Assembly (NCBI GenBank): GCA_902810705.1
Contig: CADDYU010000022.1
Location: forward strand, 1 to 38,494
Source: Methylococcaceae bacterium
Lineage (GTDB): Bacteria; Pseudomonadota; Gammaproteobacteria; Methylococcales; Methylococcaceae
Reading direction: 5' to 3'
DNA: 38,494 nucleotides
Shown here piece after piece: positions 27,710 through 38,192 of the stretch; the stretch's first letter is position 1; each line of letters starts with the position of its first letter. Both the position numbers and the translations under genes were made by a program. The notes beneath the pieces were generated by a model, which ran no database searches, was not told where the DNA came from, and worked only from the letters and a program-made list of their open reading frames with translations.

Positions 27710-28351
27710 ATGTTTATCGGCGACTATCCCAAAGACCATGCGGCTCGGGCGACCGGTTTGGTGCCCATTGTGATCGAGCAATCCGCCCGCGGCGAGCGAG
27801 CCTTCGACATCTATTCCAGGCTGCTCAAGGAGCGCGTTATCTTTCTGGTCGGGCAGGTTGAGGATTACATGGCGAATCTGGTCATCGCCCAGCTTTTATT
27901 CCTGGAGTCGGAAAATCCCGACAAGGACATTCATCTTTATATCAATTCGCCGGGAGGCGTGGTGACGTCCGGGCTGGCGATTTACGATACCATGCAGTTT
28001 ATCAAGCCCGATGTAAGCACCTTGTGCATCGGACAAGCGGCCAGCATGGGGGCGTTGCTTCTGGCCGGAGGCGCTTCCGGGAAACGGTACAGTCTGCCTC
28101 ACTCAAGAGTCATGATTCATCAGCCTCTGGGCGGATTTCAAGGCCAAGCCAGCGATATCGACATTCATGCCCGCGAGATTTTGGCTATTCGGGACAGACT
28201 TAACCGTATTCTGGCAAATCATACCGGCCAGCCCTTGGAAAAAATTCAGGTTGACACCGATCGCGATAACTTCATGAGTGGAGAGGAGGCGGTGCGCTAT
28301 GGTCTAATCGACAAGGTGCTGTCAAGCAGGGACTTGGTTAGGGCCGAGTGA
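27710..28351 (+). CDS. clpP: ATP-dependent Clp protease proteolytic subunit
   Basis: 213 residues. The serine-protease triad is complete: Ser112 in [10 protein letters not shown], His137 in VMIHQPLGG and Asp186 in [27 protein letters not shown] is the family signature. It forms the double heptamer that degrades substrates unfolded by ClpX. It starts 20 bases after tig and precedes clpX by 89 bases. Confidence 0.98.
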   Translation: MFIGDYPKDHAARATGLVPIVIEQSARGERAFDIYSRLLKERVIFLVGQVEDYMANLVIAQLLFLESENPDKDIHLYINSPGGVVTSGLAIYDTMQFIKPDVSTLCIGQAASMGALLLAGGASGKRYSLPHSRVMIHQPLGGFQGQASDIDIHAREILAIRDRLNRILANHTGQPLEKIQVDTDRDNFMSGEEAVRYGLIDKVLSSRDLVRAE

Positions 28352-28440
28352 AGGTTCCCCGCGAAAATTAATCGAGCGCCGAAAACCTATTCAAGGTTTT
28401 GCGGCCGAATCGCTGATATATCTGATTTAAGGGGTATGCA

Positions 28441-29721
28441 ATGAGTGACGATAAGCACGGCAAGGATGGAGGCGGCAAGCTTCTTTACTGCTCGTTCTGC
28501 GGAAAAAGTCAGCATGAGGTTCGAAAGCTCATTGCGGGTCCCGCGGTGTTCGTTTGCGACGAATGTGTTGAGCTGTGCAACGACATCATTCGCGAAGAAT
28601 TACAGGAGAATGTTACCGCCGGCATGGATAGGCTGCCTAAACCAAAGGAGATCAAGGCGGTTCTCGATGAATATGTTATCGGGCAGGAGAAGGCCAAGCG
28701 CACGCTGTCGGTTGCCGTATACAATCATTACAAGCGGCTTCGGATTCAGGGCCACTCGAAGAAGAACGATGTCGAACTCGCGAAGAGCAATATTCTGCTA
28801 ATCGGCCCGACGGGATCGGGCAAAACCCTGCTGGCGGAAACCTTAGCCCGTCTTCTGGATGTCCCTTTCACCATCGCCGACGCCACCACGCTCACCGAGG
28901 CGGGTTATGTCGGTGAGGACGTGGAAAATATCATTCAGAAGATTCTCCAGAAGTGCGATTACGATGTCGAGAAAGCCGAATCCGGCATTGTTTATATCGA
29001 CGAGATCGACAAGATTTCCCGAAAGTCTGACAACCCCTCCATCACCCGAGATGTTTCCGGCGAGGGCGTGCAGCAAGCTCTGCTCAAGCTGATCGAGGGC
29101 ACCATCGCCTCGGTTCCGCCCCAGGGTGGGCGCAAGCATCCGCAGCAGGAATTCTTGCAGGTCAATACCGCCAACATTCTATTCATCTGCGGCGGGGCGT
29201 TTGCGGGGCTTGAAAAAATAATCCGGGCTCGCTCAGAAAAAGGCGGTATCGGCTTTGCTGCAGATGTAAAGAGCAAGGATGAGCGCCGCAATGTCGGCGA
29301 AATCCTGGCCGACGTGGAAGCGGAAGATCTGATTAGGTATGGGTTAATCCCCGAATTCGTCGGCCGTTTGCCGGTGGTCGCAACTTTGGAGGAACTCGAT
29401 GAGCAGGCCCTCGTCCGCATTCTCACGGAGCCTCGGAACGCGTTAGTCAAGCAGTACAAGAAGCTGTTCGATATGGAAGGCTGCGATCTTGAGATTCGCG
29501 AGGATGCGCTGCGAGTCGTGGCGAGACGGGCCATGGAGCGGAAGACGGGCGCCCGGGGTCTTCGCACCATCCTCGAGCATGTTCTCTTGGATACCATGTA
29601 TGAATTGCCCTCTGCCGATCATGTTTCAAAGGTGGTCATAGACGAAAAGGTCATTCGGGGCGAAGCAGAACCGTATTTGATTTACCAAAGCGGGGAAAAA
29701 CAATGCGCATCGGCCGATTAG
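28441..29721 (+). CDS. clpX: ATP-dependent Clp protease ATP-binding subunit ClpX
   Basis: 426 residues. The zinc-binding N-terminal domain has Cys17, Cys20, Cys39 and Cys42. Walker A is GPTGSGKT at 122-129, the pore loop GYVGE at 155-159, Walker [10 protein letters not shown] near 183-191, and the IGF-type loop that docks ClpP lies in the insert around GGIGFAAD. It unfolds substrates and feeds them to ClpP. AAGGGG just before the ATG is the ribosome site. A strong terminator follows 30 bases after the stop. Confidence 0.98.
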   Translation: MSDDKHGKDGGGKLLYCSFCGKSQHEVRKLIAGPAVFVCDECVELCNDIIREELQENVTAGMDRLPKPKEIKAVLDEYVIGQEKAKRTLSVAVYNHYKRLRIQGHSKKNDVELAKSNILLIGPTGSGKTLLAETLARLLDVPFTIADATTLTEAGYVGEDVENIIQKILQKCDYDVEKAESGIVYIDEIDKISRKSDNPSITRDVSGEGVQQALLKLIEGTIASVPPQGGRKHPQQEFLQVNTANILFICGGAFAGLEKIIRARSEKGGIGFAADVKSKDERRNVGEILADVEAEDLIRYGLIPEFVGRLPVVATLEELDEQALVRILTEPRNALVKQYKKLFDMEGCDLEIREDALRVVARRAMERKTGARGLRTILEHVLLDTMYELPSADHVSKVVIDEKVIRGEAEPYLIYQSGEKQCASAD

Positions 29722-29751
29722 CCAACGCCCGCCTAGCCTTCCTCGACAACC

Positions 29752-29785
29752 AATAAATCGCCCGTTCACGGGCGATTTATTTACC
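29752..29785 (+). terminator. Strong rho-independent terminator after clpX
   Basis: AATAAATCGCCCG at 29752-29764 pairs perfectly over 13 bases with CGGGCGATTTATT at 29769-29781 around a TTCA tetraloop, followed by a short T run. The stem is nearly symmetrical in A/T ends and may act in both directions. It separates the clpPX transcript from lon. Confidence 0.9.
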
Positions 29786-29803
29786 GTTTTGTTTCAAATC
29801 CCC

Positions 29804-29831
29804 TTGCTTTTGCCTTGCGGTTACCTAATAT
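29804..29831 (+). promoter_or_regulatory. Possible lon promoter
   Basis: TTGCTT at 29804-29809 and TAATAT at 29826-29831, 16 bases apart, form a modest sigma-70-type promoter right after the clpX terminator. I did not find a good heat-shock (sigma-32) match here, although lon is a heat-shock gene in E. coli. Confidence 0.4.
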
Positions 29832-29867
29832 CATCAAAAGCTCGTATTCCCGACTGACTCCAACTCA

Positions 29868-32303
29868 ATGGTTCTCCCCATGGAAAGCAAACCGCATGCT
29901 AAATTGAAGCCGGAAAAAGCCGTTCCGGTGCTCCCCTTACGCGACGTCGTTGTTTACCCGCACATGGTTATCCCTCTCTTCGTCGGAAGGGAAAAGTCAA
30001 TATTGGCGCTGGATAGCGCCATGCGCGATAACAAGCAGATTCTACTGGTGGCTCAAAAAGAAGCCGAGATGGATGATCCTGGTTTCGATGATTTATATCG
30101 GATCGGCACCCTGTCCAACATATTGCAACTGCTCAAGTTGCCCGATGGTACAGTCAAAGTGTTGGTCGAAGGGGTCGAACGCAGCCAGGTGGAAAAATTC
30201 CGCATTGCCGACAAATACTTCACGGCGGTAGTCTCGCCCTTGGAGGATGAAACCAGCCTCGATGAGCAGGAACTGGAAGTGCTGGTTCGGACTGTTACGA
30301 ACACCTTCGATCAATACGTCAAACTGAACAAGCGCATTCCGCCCGAGGTGCTGAACTCGCTGGCCGGGATTGATGATCCGAGCCGTCTGGCCGATACCAT
30401 CGCCGCGCATATGACCATTAAGATCGAGGACAAGCAGGCGGTTTTGGAATCCGCGGAGGTCACGACCCGCTTGGAGCGACTGATGACGCTCATGGAGAGC
30501 GAGGTGGACATGCTCGAAATGGAAAAGCGCATTCGCGGCCGCGTCAAGCAGCAGATGGAGAAGAATCAGCGCGAGTATTATCTGAACGAGCAAATGAAGG
30601 CGATCCAGAAGGAATTGGGAGAAATGGAAGATGTGCCCAACGAATTCGAGGATCTCGCCCACAAAATTCAAAAAGCCGGCATGCCGGAGCCGGTGCGCGT
30701 TAAGGCCGAGACGGAGTTGAACAAGCTCAAGCTGATGTCGCCCATGTCGGCCGAGGCCACGGTGGTCAGGAATTACATTGACTGGATGATCGGCATGCCT
30801 TGGAAAAAGCGCACCAAAGTCAGCCACGACCTAAAGCGCGCCGAAGAAATCCTGGAAACCGAACATTACGGTCTAGACAAGGTCAAGGAACGCATTCTTG
30901 AGTATCTGGCAGTGCAGCAGCGCGTCAAAAAGCTCAAAGGGCCGATCCTCTGCTTGGTTGGGCCGCCCGGCGTCGGCAAGACTTCTCTGGGGCAGTCCAT
31001 AGCCCGCGCGACCAATCGGAAGTATGTGCGGATGGCCTTGGGAGGTGTACGGGATGAGGCGGAAATTCGCGGCCACCGGCGCACTTATATCGGTTCCATG
31101 CCCGGCAAAATCCTACAAAATCTGTCCAAGGCGAAAACCCGCAATCCCATGTTCATGCTTGATGAGATCGACAAAATGGCCATGGATTTTCGCGGCGATC
31201 CCGCCTCGGCCTTGCTGGAAGTGTTGGATCCCGAACAGAACCACACCTTTAACGATCATTACTTGGAAGTCGATTTCGATCTTTCCGAAGTCATGTTCGT
31301 CGCCACCGCGAATACCCTGAATATTCCGGCACCCCTGCTCGATCGCATGGAAGTGATCCGAATCGCCGGATACACGGAAGACGAGAAGATCAATATCGCG
31401 ATGCGATATCTGATCCCAAAGCAAATCAAGAACAATGGCTTAAAAGATTCCGAGATTCATATTAGCGAAACTGCGATCCGCGACATCATTCGCTATTACA
31501 CTCGCGAGGCCGGGGTTCGTAGCCTTGAGCGCGATATCGCTAAGATTTGTCGCAAGGTAGTTAAGAGCTTGCTGCTTAAGCCGACGACCAAGCGCATTAA
31601 TGTGACCCATCGTAATCTCGAAGATTTTCTAGGAGTCCGGCGCTATCGCTATGGAAGGGCGGAGGAAACGGATCAAATCGGCCAGGTTACGGGACTGGCC
31701 TGGACCGAGGTCGGTGGAGAGCTGTTAACCATCGAGACGGTCATCATGCCGGGAACCGGCAAACAAACCTACACGGGCAAACTGGGTGAAGTCATGCAGG
31801 AGTCCATCCAAACCGCCATCACCGTAGCTCGCACCCGCTCCGAAGTATTGGGCATCGATACAGCGTTCTATCAAAAGCACGATGTACATATTCACGTGCC
31901 AGAGGGCGCTACCCCCAAGGACGGGCCCAGCGCCGGGATCGGCATGTGCACCGCCTTGGTTTCTGCCTTGACCCGGATCCCAGTTCGCTCGGATGTCGCC
32001 ATGACCGGGGAAATCACCCTGCGAGGCGAAGTGCTGCCTATTGGCGGGTTAAAGGAAAAGCTTTTGGCTGCTCATCGAGGGGGGATTACGACCGTTCTTA
32101 TTCCTGAGGAAAATCAAAAGGATTTAGCGGAGATTCCGAAGAACATCAAGCAGGATCTCAACATCGTCTCGGTCCGCTGGATTGATGACGTACTGAAGAT
32201 CGCCCTGCAGCATATGCCCGAGCCACTCACTAAATCGCCCGTGACGGAGTCAGAAGGGGTGGCTAAACCCACAGGACCCGCCAGTATGATCATCGCCCAT
32301 TAG
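29868..32303 (+). CDS. lon: ATP-dependent protease Lon
   Basis: 811 residues from the ATG at 29868; a second ATG at 29880 is also possible. The N-terminal substrate-binding domain begins [22 protein letters not shown], a coiled part covers about 200-260, Walker A is GPPGVGKT at 365-372, Walker B has FMLDEIDKM, and the protease domain has the Ser688-Lys731 dyad (GPSAG and GGLKEKL). It degrades misfolded and regulatory proteins. It is followed by hupB, as usual. The 216 bases between them contain nothing I can name beyond the hupB leader. Confidence 0.98.
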   Translation: MVLPMESKPHAKLKPEKAVPVLPLRDVVVYPHMVIPLFVGREKSILALDSAMRDNKQILLVAQKEAEMDDPGFDDLYRIGTLSNILQLLKLPDGTVKVLVEGVERSQVEKFRIADKYFTAVVSPLEDETSLDEQELEVLVRTVTNTFDQYVKLNKRIPPEVLNSLAGIDDPSRLADTIAAHMTIKIEDKQAVLESAEVTTRLERLMTLMESEVDMLEMEKRIRGRVKQQMEKNQREYYLNEQMKAIQKELGEMEDVPNEFEDLAHKIQKAGMPEPVRVKAETELNKLKLMSPMSAEATVVRNYIDWMIGMPWKKRTKVSHDLKRAEEILETEHYGLDKVKERILEYLAVQQRVKKLKGPILCLVGPPGVGKTSLGQSIARATNRKYVRMALGGVRDEAEIRGHRRTYIGSMPGKILQNLSKAKTRNPMFMLDEIDKMAMDFRGDPASALLEVLDPEQNHTFNDHYLEVDFDLSEVMFVATANTLNIPAPLLDRMEVIRIAGYTEDEKINIAMRYLIPKQIKNNGLKDSEIHISETAIRDIIRYYTREAGVRSLERDIAKICRKVVKSLLLKPTTKRINVTHRNLEDFLGVRRYRYGRAEETDQIGQVTGLAWTEVGGELLTIETVIMPGTGKQTYTGKLGEVMQESIQTAITVARTRSEVLGIDTAFYQKHDVHIHVPEGATPKDGPSAGIGMCTALVSALTRIPVRSDVAMTGEITLRGEVLPIGGLKEKLLAAHRGGITTVLIPEENQKDLAEIPKNIKQDLNIVSVRWIDDVLKIALQHMPEPLTKSPVTESEGVAKPTGPASMIIAH

Positions 32304-32519
32304 GTATGGTAATAAGTCAAGATCGCGTGGCTGAAAAGCGGGGTGAATTTGCGTCTACGCCAGACACCACGCGGCTTGACCGACTTTTCGTGTGCTGATA
32401 AATTGCCCGGCGAAGAGTTCGGGTGCTACCAAGACCGGGAAGTTTATTCCTTATCAGAACCTATTTCGAACTTCGCTCAAATTAACAACTATTCCTCAAC
32501 CAACGACAGGGGGAACTGA

Positions 32520-32792
32520 ATGAATAAGACGGAACTCATAGAGGCGATCGCGGACTCGGCCGATATTACCAAAGCTGATGCCGGACGTGCATTGGATGCC
32601 CTGATTGGTGTGATTACAGAGGCTTTGAAAAAGGGTGAAACGGTTTCTCTCGTTGGATTTGGTTCTTTCGGAGTGAAGGAGCGCGCCGAGCGGCAAGGCC
32701 GTAATCCTCAGACTGGAAGTTCGATTACGATTTCGGCCGCAAAGATTCCCTCATTTAAGGCTGGCAAGGCCCTGAAGGATGCTGTAAACTAG
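32520..32792 (+). CDS. hupB: DNA-binding protein HU-beta
   Basis: 90 residues, standard for [13 protein letters not shown] at the N-terminus, the signature [22 protein letters not shown] and the beta-arm region are present. HU bends and compacts DNA as a dimer. AGGGGG lies just before the ATG. It is read with lon and comes directly before two tRNA genes (11 bases to tRNA-Val), with no separate terminator seen in between. Confidence 0.97.
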   Translation: MNKTELIEAIADSADITKADAGRALDALIGVITEALKKGETVSLVGFGSFGVKERAERQGRNPQTGSSITISAAKIPSFKAGKALKDAVN

Positions 32793-32803
32793 CTAGCTCT
32801 TTA

Positions 32804-32879
32804 GGGTGCTTAGCTCAGCTGGGAGAGCATCGCCCTTACAAGGCGAGGGTCGTAGGTTCGATCCCTACAGCACCCACCA
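32804..32879 (+). tRNA. tRNA-Val (anticodon UAC)
   Basis: 76 bases including encoded CCA. The acceptor GGGTGCT pairs with AGCACCC, the anticodon stem-loop is TCGCC-CTTACAA-GGCGA with anticodon TAC, and the T arm has GGTTCGATCC. Only 11 bases separate it from the hupB stop. Confidence 0.97.
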
Positions 32880-32886
32880 CAATTAT

Positions 32887-32963
32887 GGAGCGGTAGTTCA
32901 GTTGGTTAGAATACCGGCCTGTCACGCCGGGGGTCGCGGGTTCGAGCCCCGTCCGCTCCGCCA
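32887..32963 (+). tRNA. tRNA-Asp (anticodon GUC)
   Basis: 77 bases including encoded CCA. The acceptor GGAGCGG pairs with CCGCTCC, and the anticodon stem-loop is CCGGC-CTGTCAC-GCCGG with anticodon GTC. It follows tRNA-Val by seven bases, so the two are probably processed from one transcript. Confidence 0.97.
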
Positions 32964-32979
32964 TTTCTTAGAAATCGAG

Positions 32980-33005
32980 CCCCGCGTTTTCGCGGGGTTT
33001 TTTTT
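32980..33005 (+). terminator. Strong rho-independent terminator after the tRNA pair
   Basis: CCCCGCG at 32980-32986 pairs with CGCGGGG at 32991-32997 around TTTT, followed by eight T. A textbook intrinsic terminator that ends the tRNA transcript, and probably hupB as well, 63 bases before ppiD. Confidence 0.95.
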
Positions 33006-33067
33006 AGCCGCCAGGAAACCGCGTTACGCGACATAATCTTTTTTAAAATTTAGTTAGGTTTTAGGCC

Positions 33068-34942
33068 ATGCTTCAAGCGATTCGCGATCGTGCCCAAGGT
33101 ATCTTTGCCTGGGTGATGTTAATTGCTATTGGTATACCTTTCGCCTTATGGGGCATCCAAAATTATATGGATACCGGAAAGGAAAAGCCCGCTGCAGTGG
33201 TTGGCGATCGTGAAATCTTCGATCGGGAGGTGAATCGAGTCTATGAGCAAAGTCTTTCCAAGCTTGTAGGCGTAGCCGATTATGATGAGAAAGCACTGAA
33301 ACGCGAAGCCTTGGAAAGGCTGATTCAGGAAGAAATTATTGTTCAGACTGCGGAGGATAAACCGCTCGTAGTAAGTGACGGCGATGTTCGCGAGTTCATT
33401 CAAACACTGCCTTATTTTCAGACAGACGGTAAATTCGATAAGGAAAAATACAAGATTTTGCTGTCTACGCAGGGTATGAGCTCTGAGCAGTTTATTGCTC
33501 AAGTCCGCCGGGTGCTACTCGTAGAACAGTATCGGCGTAGTATATTGGATAGCGCATTTGTGACCAAGGATCAGGTTGAAACGCTATTGCGCCTTAAAAA
33601 CCAGGAACGCAATATCGAGTATGTCACTGTGCCCTTGAAGCTCTCAAACCGCAGTTTTTCCGAGGCAGAAATCGAGGACTATTATCGGGCACACGTGACA
33701 TCTTTCAAGAACCCAGAACAGGTTTCCATAGAATATATCGCCATCAGTCTCGAGGATTTGGCTAAAAATATTCAAGCGACCGAAGAAGACCTGCGCAATC
33801 TGTATAACGAGCAAAAAGCGAATTTCGGTACCGAGGAACGACGCAAAGTAAGCCATATTCTTATTCCAGTCGAATCTCAGGATAAGGAAGCCGATAAAAC
33901 AGTGCTCGCGAAAGTCACCGAAATTCGGGAGCGGCTAACCAAGGGAGAGGACTTTGCTAAGCTCGCCAAGGAGGTTTCGGGAGACCCGATATCCGCCAAG
34001 CAAGGGGGTGATCTCGGCTTTATCGAAAAGGGTGCTTTTGAAGAGAATTTCACCAAGGCGGCTTTTGCCTTGAAACCAGGCGAATTGTCGGAGCCCGTGA
34101 GAACGTCGTTTGGCTATCATCTTATTAAAGTGACCGAATTGGTTCCGGCGCGGGTCAAATCTTTCGACGAAGTCAAGGATGAACTCCGGAAAACCTTTCA
34201 ACATAATGCCGCCGAAAATAAGTTTTACCAACTCGGGCAAACTCTGACTGAACAAAGTTACGAGCATCCTGATAGCTTGGAGCCCGCAGCGAAGAAGCTT
34301 AATCTGAAAATCGAGCAAACCGGATGGTTCACGCGCGCCGCCGGGGAAGGTCTGGCCAGCGAGCCCGCCATTCGGGAGGCTGCATTTAGCGAGGACGTAC
34401 TCAATGGTCGCAACAGTGACCCTGTGGAATTAGGCAACGAGAAGGCGGTGGTACTGCGGATCAAAGAGCATCGACCGGAATCCGATAAACCTCTAGCCGA
34501 AGTCAGAGAGACGATTATCGCGAAGCTGCGCGAGCAGGAGGCTCGTCAGGCGGTAGCTAGGCAAGCTGAGGACCTGCTAAAACAGGTTGCCGAGGGTCGA
34601 TCGCTGAGCGAGGCGGCAAAAATTGTGGGCCTGCCGGGAAGTCAAATGGTCATGGTACGCCGTGATACAGATAAGGTGCCACCCGCATTGGCCAGTGCCG
34701 TATTTTCAGCGCCGCGTCCTGTGGTTGGTAAGCCTGTGTCTAGGAGTGTCGAGCTTGAAAAAGGTGACCGAATTGTGTTCAGCCTTTTATCCGTTAAAGA
34801 CGGGGCTCCCATATCCGAAGACGTGAAAGAGAGGGATGCTGCGCGGGACTTCCTTTCGAAGACTGTAGGGCAGCAGGAGTTTAATTCCTTCGTTGCACGC
34901 CTAAGGGAAATGGCCGACGTCGAGGTCAAGCCCGAATCCTAA
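33068..34942 (+). CDS. ppiD: Periplasmic chaperone / peptidyl-prolyl isomerase PpiD (SurA-like)
   Basis: 624 residues. One membrane anchor (about 11-33, FAWVMLIAIGIPFALWG) is followed by a SurA-type N-terminal chaperone domain, a parvulin domain at about 260-360 (KVSHILIPVE, GDLGFIEKGAFEENF, FGYHLIKVTE), and a C-terminal chaperone part. PpiD works at the exit of the Sec translocon with YfgM, whose gene is also in this window. The place after hupB is conserved. The G+C content is lower than in the genes to the left. Confidence 0.95.
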   Translation: MLQAIRDRAQGIFAWVMLIAIGIPFALWGIQNYMDTGKEKPAAVVGDREIFDREVNRVYEQSLSKLVGVADYDEKALKREALERLIQEEIIVQTAEDKPLVVSDGDVREFIQTLPYFQTDGKFDKEKYKILLSTQGMSSEQFIAQVRRVLLVEQYRRSILDSAFVTKDQVETLLRLKNQERNIEYVTVPLKLSNRSFSEAEIEDYYRAHVTSFKNPEQVSIEYIAISLEDLAKNIQATEEDLRNLYNEQKANFGTEERRKVSHILIPVESQDKEADKTVLAKVTEIRERLTKGEDFAKLAKEVSGDPISAKQGGDLGFIEKGAFEENFTKAAFALKPGELSEPVRTSFGYHLIKVTELVPARVKSFDEVKDELRKTFQHNAAENKFYQLGQTLTEQSYEHPDSLEPAAKKLNLKIEQTGWFTRAAGEGLASEPAIREAAFSEDVLNGRNSDPVELGNEKAVVLRIKEHRPESDKPLAEVRETIIAKLREQEARQAVARQAEDLLKQVAEGRSLSEAAKIVGLPGSQMVMVRRDTDKVPPALASAVFSAPRPVVGKPVSRSVELEKGDRIVFSLLSVKDGAPISEDVKERDAARDFLSKTVGQQEFNSFVARLREMADVEVKPES

Positions 34943-35493
34943 TGGCCACGTCGATGGCCAACATAAGCTCCTGAATGCGTTCCCTCCAATGATTCCTGAG
35001 CGGGGGTCCCGGGGTCCGACTTGATTCCGTCGCCTTGAAGCTAAGATCTGCCCGCCTGAACGAAAGCCTGGGAGAATCGCTTAACTGTGACACTGTGACT
35101 GAGTCGCAGGGATCCGACTGGAAGAGGCGAGATTCTTAACAGCACCTTATTTGCCGAATTCACGCCTCAGGAGCGTCTTGGCGTAATCTCCTCCTCCGCT
35201 CCTCGGCAAACTGGCGACTGCCTCCGGATCATGGGGCGGGGCCTTCAACAATCCATGATCCGCCTCAAGGCGTTTGCCTCACCATTCTTCATTAATGTCC
35301 GCATGTAGTTCCTCTTCTTCGCCCGCCAATTGTTCGGCCCTACCGATCTTGGCCAGAGAGTAGGTCCAGCCGATTTAACAGCCTTTCTGGGCTAGCGTTA
35401 CGAAGAAAGAGGATGCTTAGGGCGCTACGCTTTTGCATCCACTTAGCGGATTCGCTACCCTAGTTTTTCATGTTAACTACCCCTCTCTATTGA
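34943..35493. other. Intergenic DNA, possible gene debris
   Basis: About 550 bases between ppiD and the CNNM-type gene. No intact gene, tRNA or clear terminator. A minus-strand frame with one stop (35374-35147) is listed separately. The last 30 bases form the leader of the next gene, whose ribosome site is weak. Confidence 0.4.
35147..35374 (-). pseudogene. Possible degraded gene fragment, unknown family
   Basis: A minus frame of 76 codons with one internal TGA at 35281-35279 and no start codon. The two parts, including SLAKIGRAEQLAGEEEEL and SGGGDYAKTLLRREFGK, have a protein-like composition (acidic helix, then a basic end). I recognise no family, and this may be chance. Confidence 0.2.
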
Positions 35494-36792
35494 ATGGAAG
35501 TTTTTATATTAGCTTGCCTGTTCATTCTGAACGGCCTGTTTGCGATGTCCGAAATCGCCATCGTTTCCGCACGCAAAATTCGCTTGCAGCAAGCTGCCGA
35601 AGAAGGCATCCGAAGTGCCAAGATCGCCCTCCAGCTGGCCAATGAGCCGAGCCATTTCCTCTCCACGATCCAGGTCGGAATTACCCTGATCGGTATCCTC
35701 AGCGGCGCCTATGGCGAGGCGGCGCTGTCCGGCTGGCTGGCTGGGTACCTCGCGCAATTTCCCCAGATTGCTCCATACAGCCGCAGTCTCGCATTGGGCG
35801 TGGTAGTTATCGGTATTACTTATTTCTCCCTCATTATCGGCGAGCTGGTTCCCAAGCGGCTTGCCCTGCAACGGCCGGAAAAAATCGCCATCCTTATGGC
35901 GCGACCCATGCGCGCGCTGGCTACCGTCGCTTACCCCTTGGTCAAGGTCTTGAGTCTGTCTACGGATTTGGTTCTCGCCCTGCTCGGCGCCCGCAAATCG
36001 GACGAGCCCCTGGTCACGGAGAAGGAAATCAAGCTCATGATTGATCAGGGCACCGAGGCCGGAGTGTTCCACAAGAGCGAGAAGGCCATGGTGTCTAATG
36101 TTATGCGCCTCGACGCCCTCAGGGTCGGGGCGATCATGACGCCGCGCATGGATATCTTCTACGTGGACGTGGACGACTCCATTGAGGAAAACCGTCGGAA
36201 ACTCATCGAGAGCCCCTATTCCGCCATCCCGCTGTGCAAGGACGGCCTTGATAACGTGCTCGGCTTCGTTCACGCTAAGGATCTGTTGCGCTGCGCGCTT
36301 ACCGGTGACGAAATGAAATTGACCGCGATAGCGCGACCCGCCCATTTCATTCCCAAGTCCCTGAGTCCAGTGCACTTGCTGGAGGAATTTAAACGCTCCA
36401 AAACCGCGCAAGCACTGGTAGTGGACGAATACGGCGAGATCGCCGGTCTGGCAACTCTGAAGGACGTGCTGGAAGCCATAGTGGGGGACATTCCCTCTGA
36501 AGAGGCGGAACAAGACTCAGAAGCCGTGCAGCGCGAAGATGGCTCCTGGCTCTTGGATGGCACCTTGAGCGTCGAGAAGTTCAAACACATTTTCGATGTG
36601 GAGGAATTGCCCGACGAGAGTACCGGCGATTTCCACACCATCGGCGGCTTCGTGATGCGGCAACTGGGCCACGTCCCTCGCCCCGCCGACTATTTTGATT
36701 GGGGTGGCCTGCGTTTCGAGGTGGTGGACATGGATAAGAATCGCGTCGACAAGGTCCTCGTCGCGCCGGAGAGTGAATTGGCTGAGAAATAA
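35494..36792 (+). CDS. CNNM/CorC-type hemolysin-family membrane protein (DUF21-CBS-CBS-CorC_HlyC)
   Basis: 432 residues. The DUF21 (CNNM) membrane domain covers about 1-165 with several helices and the conserved GITLIGILSGAYGEA and GELVPKRLALQ. Two CBS domains follow (from MTPRMDIFYVDVDDS near 215 to GLATLKDVLEAIVGDI near 330). The C-terminal CorC_HlyC domain (about 345-430) has DGTLSVEKF and ESTGDFHTIGGFVM. Relatives transport or help to export magnesium or cobalt; the older name hemolysin is not functional evidence. The start ATG at 35494 lacks a strong ribosome site. The gene seems to be transcribed alone. Confidence 0.9.
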   Translation: MEVFILACLFILNGLFAMSEIAIVSARKIRLQQAAEEGIRSAKIALQLANEPSHFLSTIQVGITLIGILSGAYGEAALSGWLAGYLAQFPQIAPYSRSLALGVVVIGITYFSLIIGELVPKRLALQRPEKIAILMARPMRALATVAYPLVKVLSLSTDLVLALLGARKSDEPLVTEKEIKLMIDQGTEAGVFHKSEKAMVSNVMRLDALRVGAIMTPRMDIFYVDVDDSIEENRRKLIESPYSAIPLCKDGLDNVLGFVHAKDLLRCALTGDEMKLTAIARPAHFIPKSLSPVHLLEEFKRSKTAQALVVDEYGEIAGLATLKDVLEAIVGDIPSEEAEQDSEAVQREDGSWLLDGTLSVEKFKHIFDVEELPDESTGDFHTIGGFVMRQLGHVPRPADYFDWGGLRFEVVDMDKNRVDKVLVAPESELAEK

Positions 36793-37044
36793 GCGGAACC
36801 GAAAATCTAAAGATCAGCAATTGCAAGCTGTAGCTTCGGGTTGCTGGCGGCTGATATTTACTGCTGAACGTTGAAACCATTCGCTTGGCTGCAGTGTGGA
36901 TGCTGCCGCAGGCTTTAGACGATATTTACGGCATACCGATTGCGCCGAAATAAAATGCCGATGCGCTGATGGCTCTTGCGAACTCGTCGGTGTGGAAGCT
37001 AGCCGAGAGCCCGCAACAGCCCGCCTGAAGCTGCAGGAGAAGGT

Positions 37045-37776
37045 TTAGCCAGAGCTCTCTTTGAGCGAGCGATCCTTCAACCATAGATACAAAAGCGCTG
37101 CTGCCCCGATCAGCATCTCCACCACCTCGGAGAGTACATCCAGAACTTTGGAAAGATTGCTCTCCCCAGGCACAAAGTCATACCAAAGATCCGCCATCGA
37201 CAAGAAAGTAATTGTGGCGAACCACGTCCATAGGATTCGTGGCACGGAGATCGGATGCATAGTCGAGATCCAGGACAGCGCAATGCCAAACAATCCGCCC
37301 ACGCCAAAGCCTAGACGCAGCCATTCGGTGTGCCCGCTCATTCCCTCGATGTTGTGCAGCGTGAACTCGCCCTGAACGTTGATGCGCTCCATCGCCTCGG
37401 GCGTGTGAAAGTGGAAGAACCATTGGCCCCAGGCGACCTCCTCCATCGCTGTAAAGAATAGGAGTGCCGAGAACGCGAAATAGAACGCCCGCCAGAGACC
37501 CCAGCCTCGGAGTCTGCGGCTGTGCTGCGCCAAAATGAGTCCCTGAATGCTTGCCAACAGCAGGAATACGAATGTTGCGACCTCGACGGGGTAATTCTCT
37601 TTCGTCATCAGTATCGCGAAATGCCGAGTCCAGGAGTTGGCCAGCATGATGGTGTAAACCACCACGATAGCGAGCGGCATCGAAACTAGTGCGAGACGCC
37701 ACTGCTGTGAAACTGGTGGCTCCTGTGACGGGGCTAACGGCTCCAGCGGAGACAGATTCTGTATGCTTTGTAACAT
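37045..37776 (-). CDS. Unknown multi-pass membrane protein with EExxWGQ motif
   Basis: 243 residues with about six hydrophobic segments. The middle contains AMEEVAWGQWFFHFHTPE followed by NVQGEFTLHN, a pattern (EExxWGQ, then NxQxExxxHN) I have seen in uncharacterised bacterial membrane proteins. The clustered Glu, Gln, His and Asn near the membrane surface could form an active site, but no function is known. GAGG lies ten bases before the ATG. The 252 bases between it and the CNNM-type gene end hold nothing I can identify. Confidence 0.75.
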   Translation of the reverse strand: MLQSIQNLSPLEPLAPSQEPPVSQQWRLALVSMPLAIVVVYTIMLANSWTRHFAILMTKENYPVEVATFVFLLLASIQGLILAQHSRRLRGWGLWRAFYFAFSALLFFTAMEEVAWGQWFFHFHTPEAMERINVQGEFTLHNIEGMSGHTEWLRLGFGVGGLFGIALSWISTMHPISVPRILWTWFATITFLSMADLWYDFVPGESNLSKVLDVLSEVVEMLIGAAALLYLWLKDRSLKESSG

Positions 37777-37802
37777 CGTGAGGTATCCTCAAAAAAATAA
37801 AG

Positions 37803-37831
37803 AATTCAATAGCCTACTACAGCTATTTCAA
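37803..37831 (-). promoter_or_regulatory. Possible promoter of the EExxWGQ membrane protein gene
   Basis: On the minus strand TTGAAA (37831-37826) and TGAATT (37808-37803) are 17 bases apart in an A+T-rich leader, 27 bases before the start codon. Both boxes are only moderate matches to sigma-70 consensus. Confidence 0.35.
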
Positions 37832-38192
37832 TTGAAGAGTAAGTCTATGGGTGGATTGCCGTCAAGCAACCGTAATCATGTCGCACTCTCGATGTACACT
37901 TTTTTGTTTTCATTGAAAAAGATCCCGCGCAAATGACCGGTTGTTTTTCTCAGAACCGTCCACCCCTCAGCAATTCGATTTCAGCCGCGGATTCGAGCAC
38001 CACCAGGGAATGAGGTGCTGGGTCATCCCAGGTAGAGGAACCGCGTACACCTCGAAAGAACAATTGAGGGGAAAGGTATCTGGCCGTATCCGCATGACGT
38101 GCAGCCCGGCCAAGGGCTAGAGCGTTTTCCGGGGAACTCTAGCGGAGTTTTGGGGTGTCGGAGGGAGAGAGTGGATTTCAGGCGGAGCGGCC
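37832..38192. other. Intergenic DNA and probable left flank of the IS630 remnant
   Basis: No gene found. Near 38115-38155 there are two imperfect repeats (CTAGAGCGTTTTCCGGGG and CTAGCGGAGTTTTGGGG), which may belong to the terminal region of the insertion sequence that follows. I cannot place its exact left end. Confidence 0.35.
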
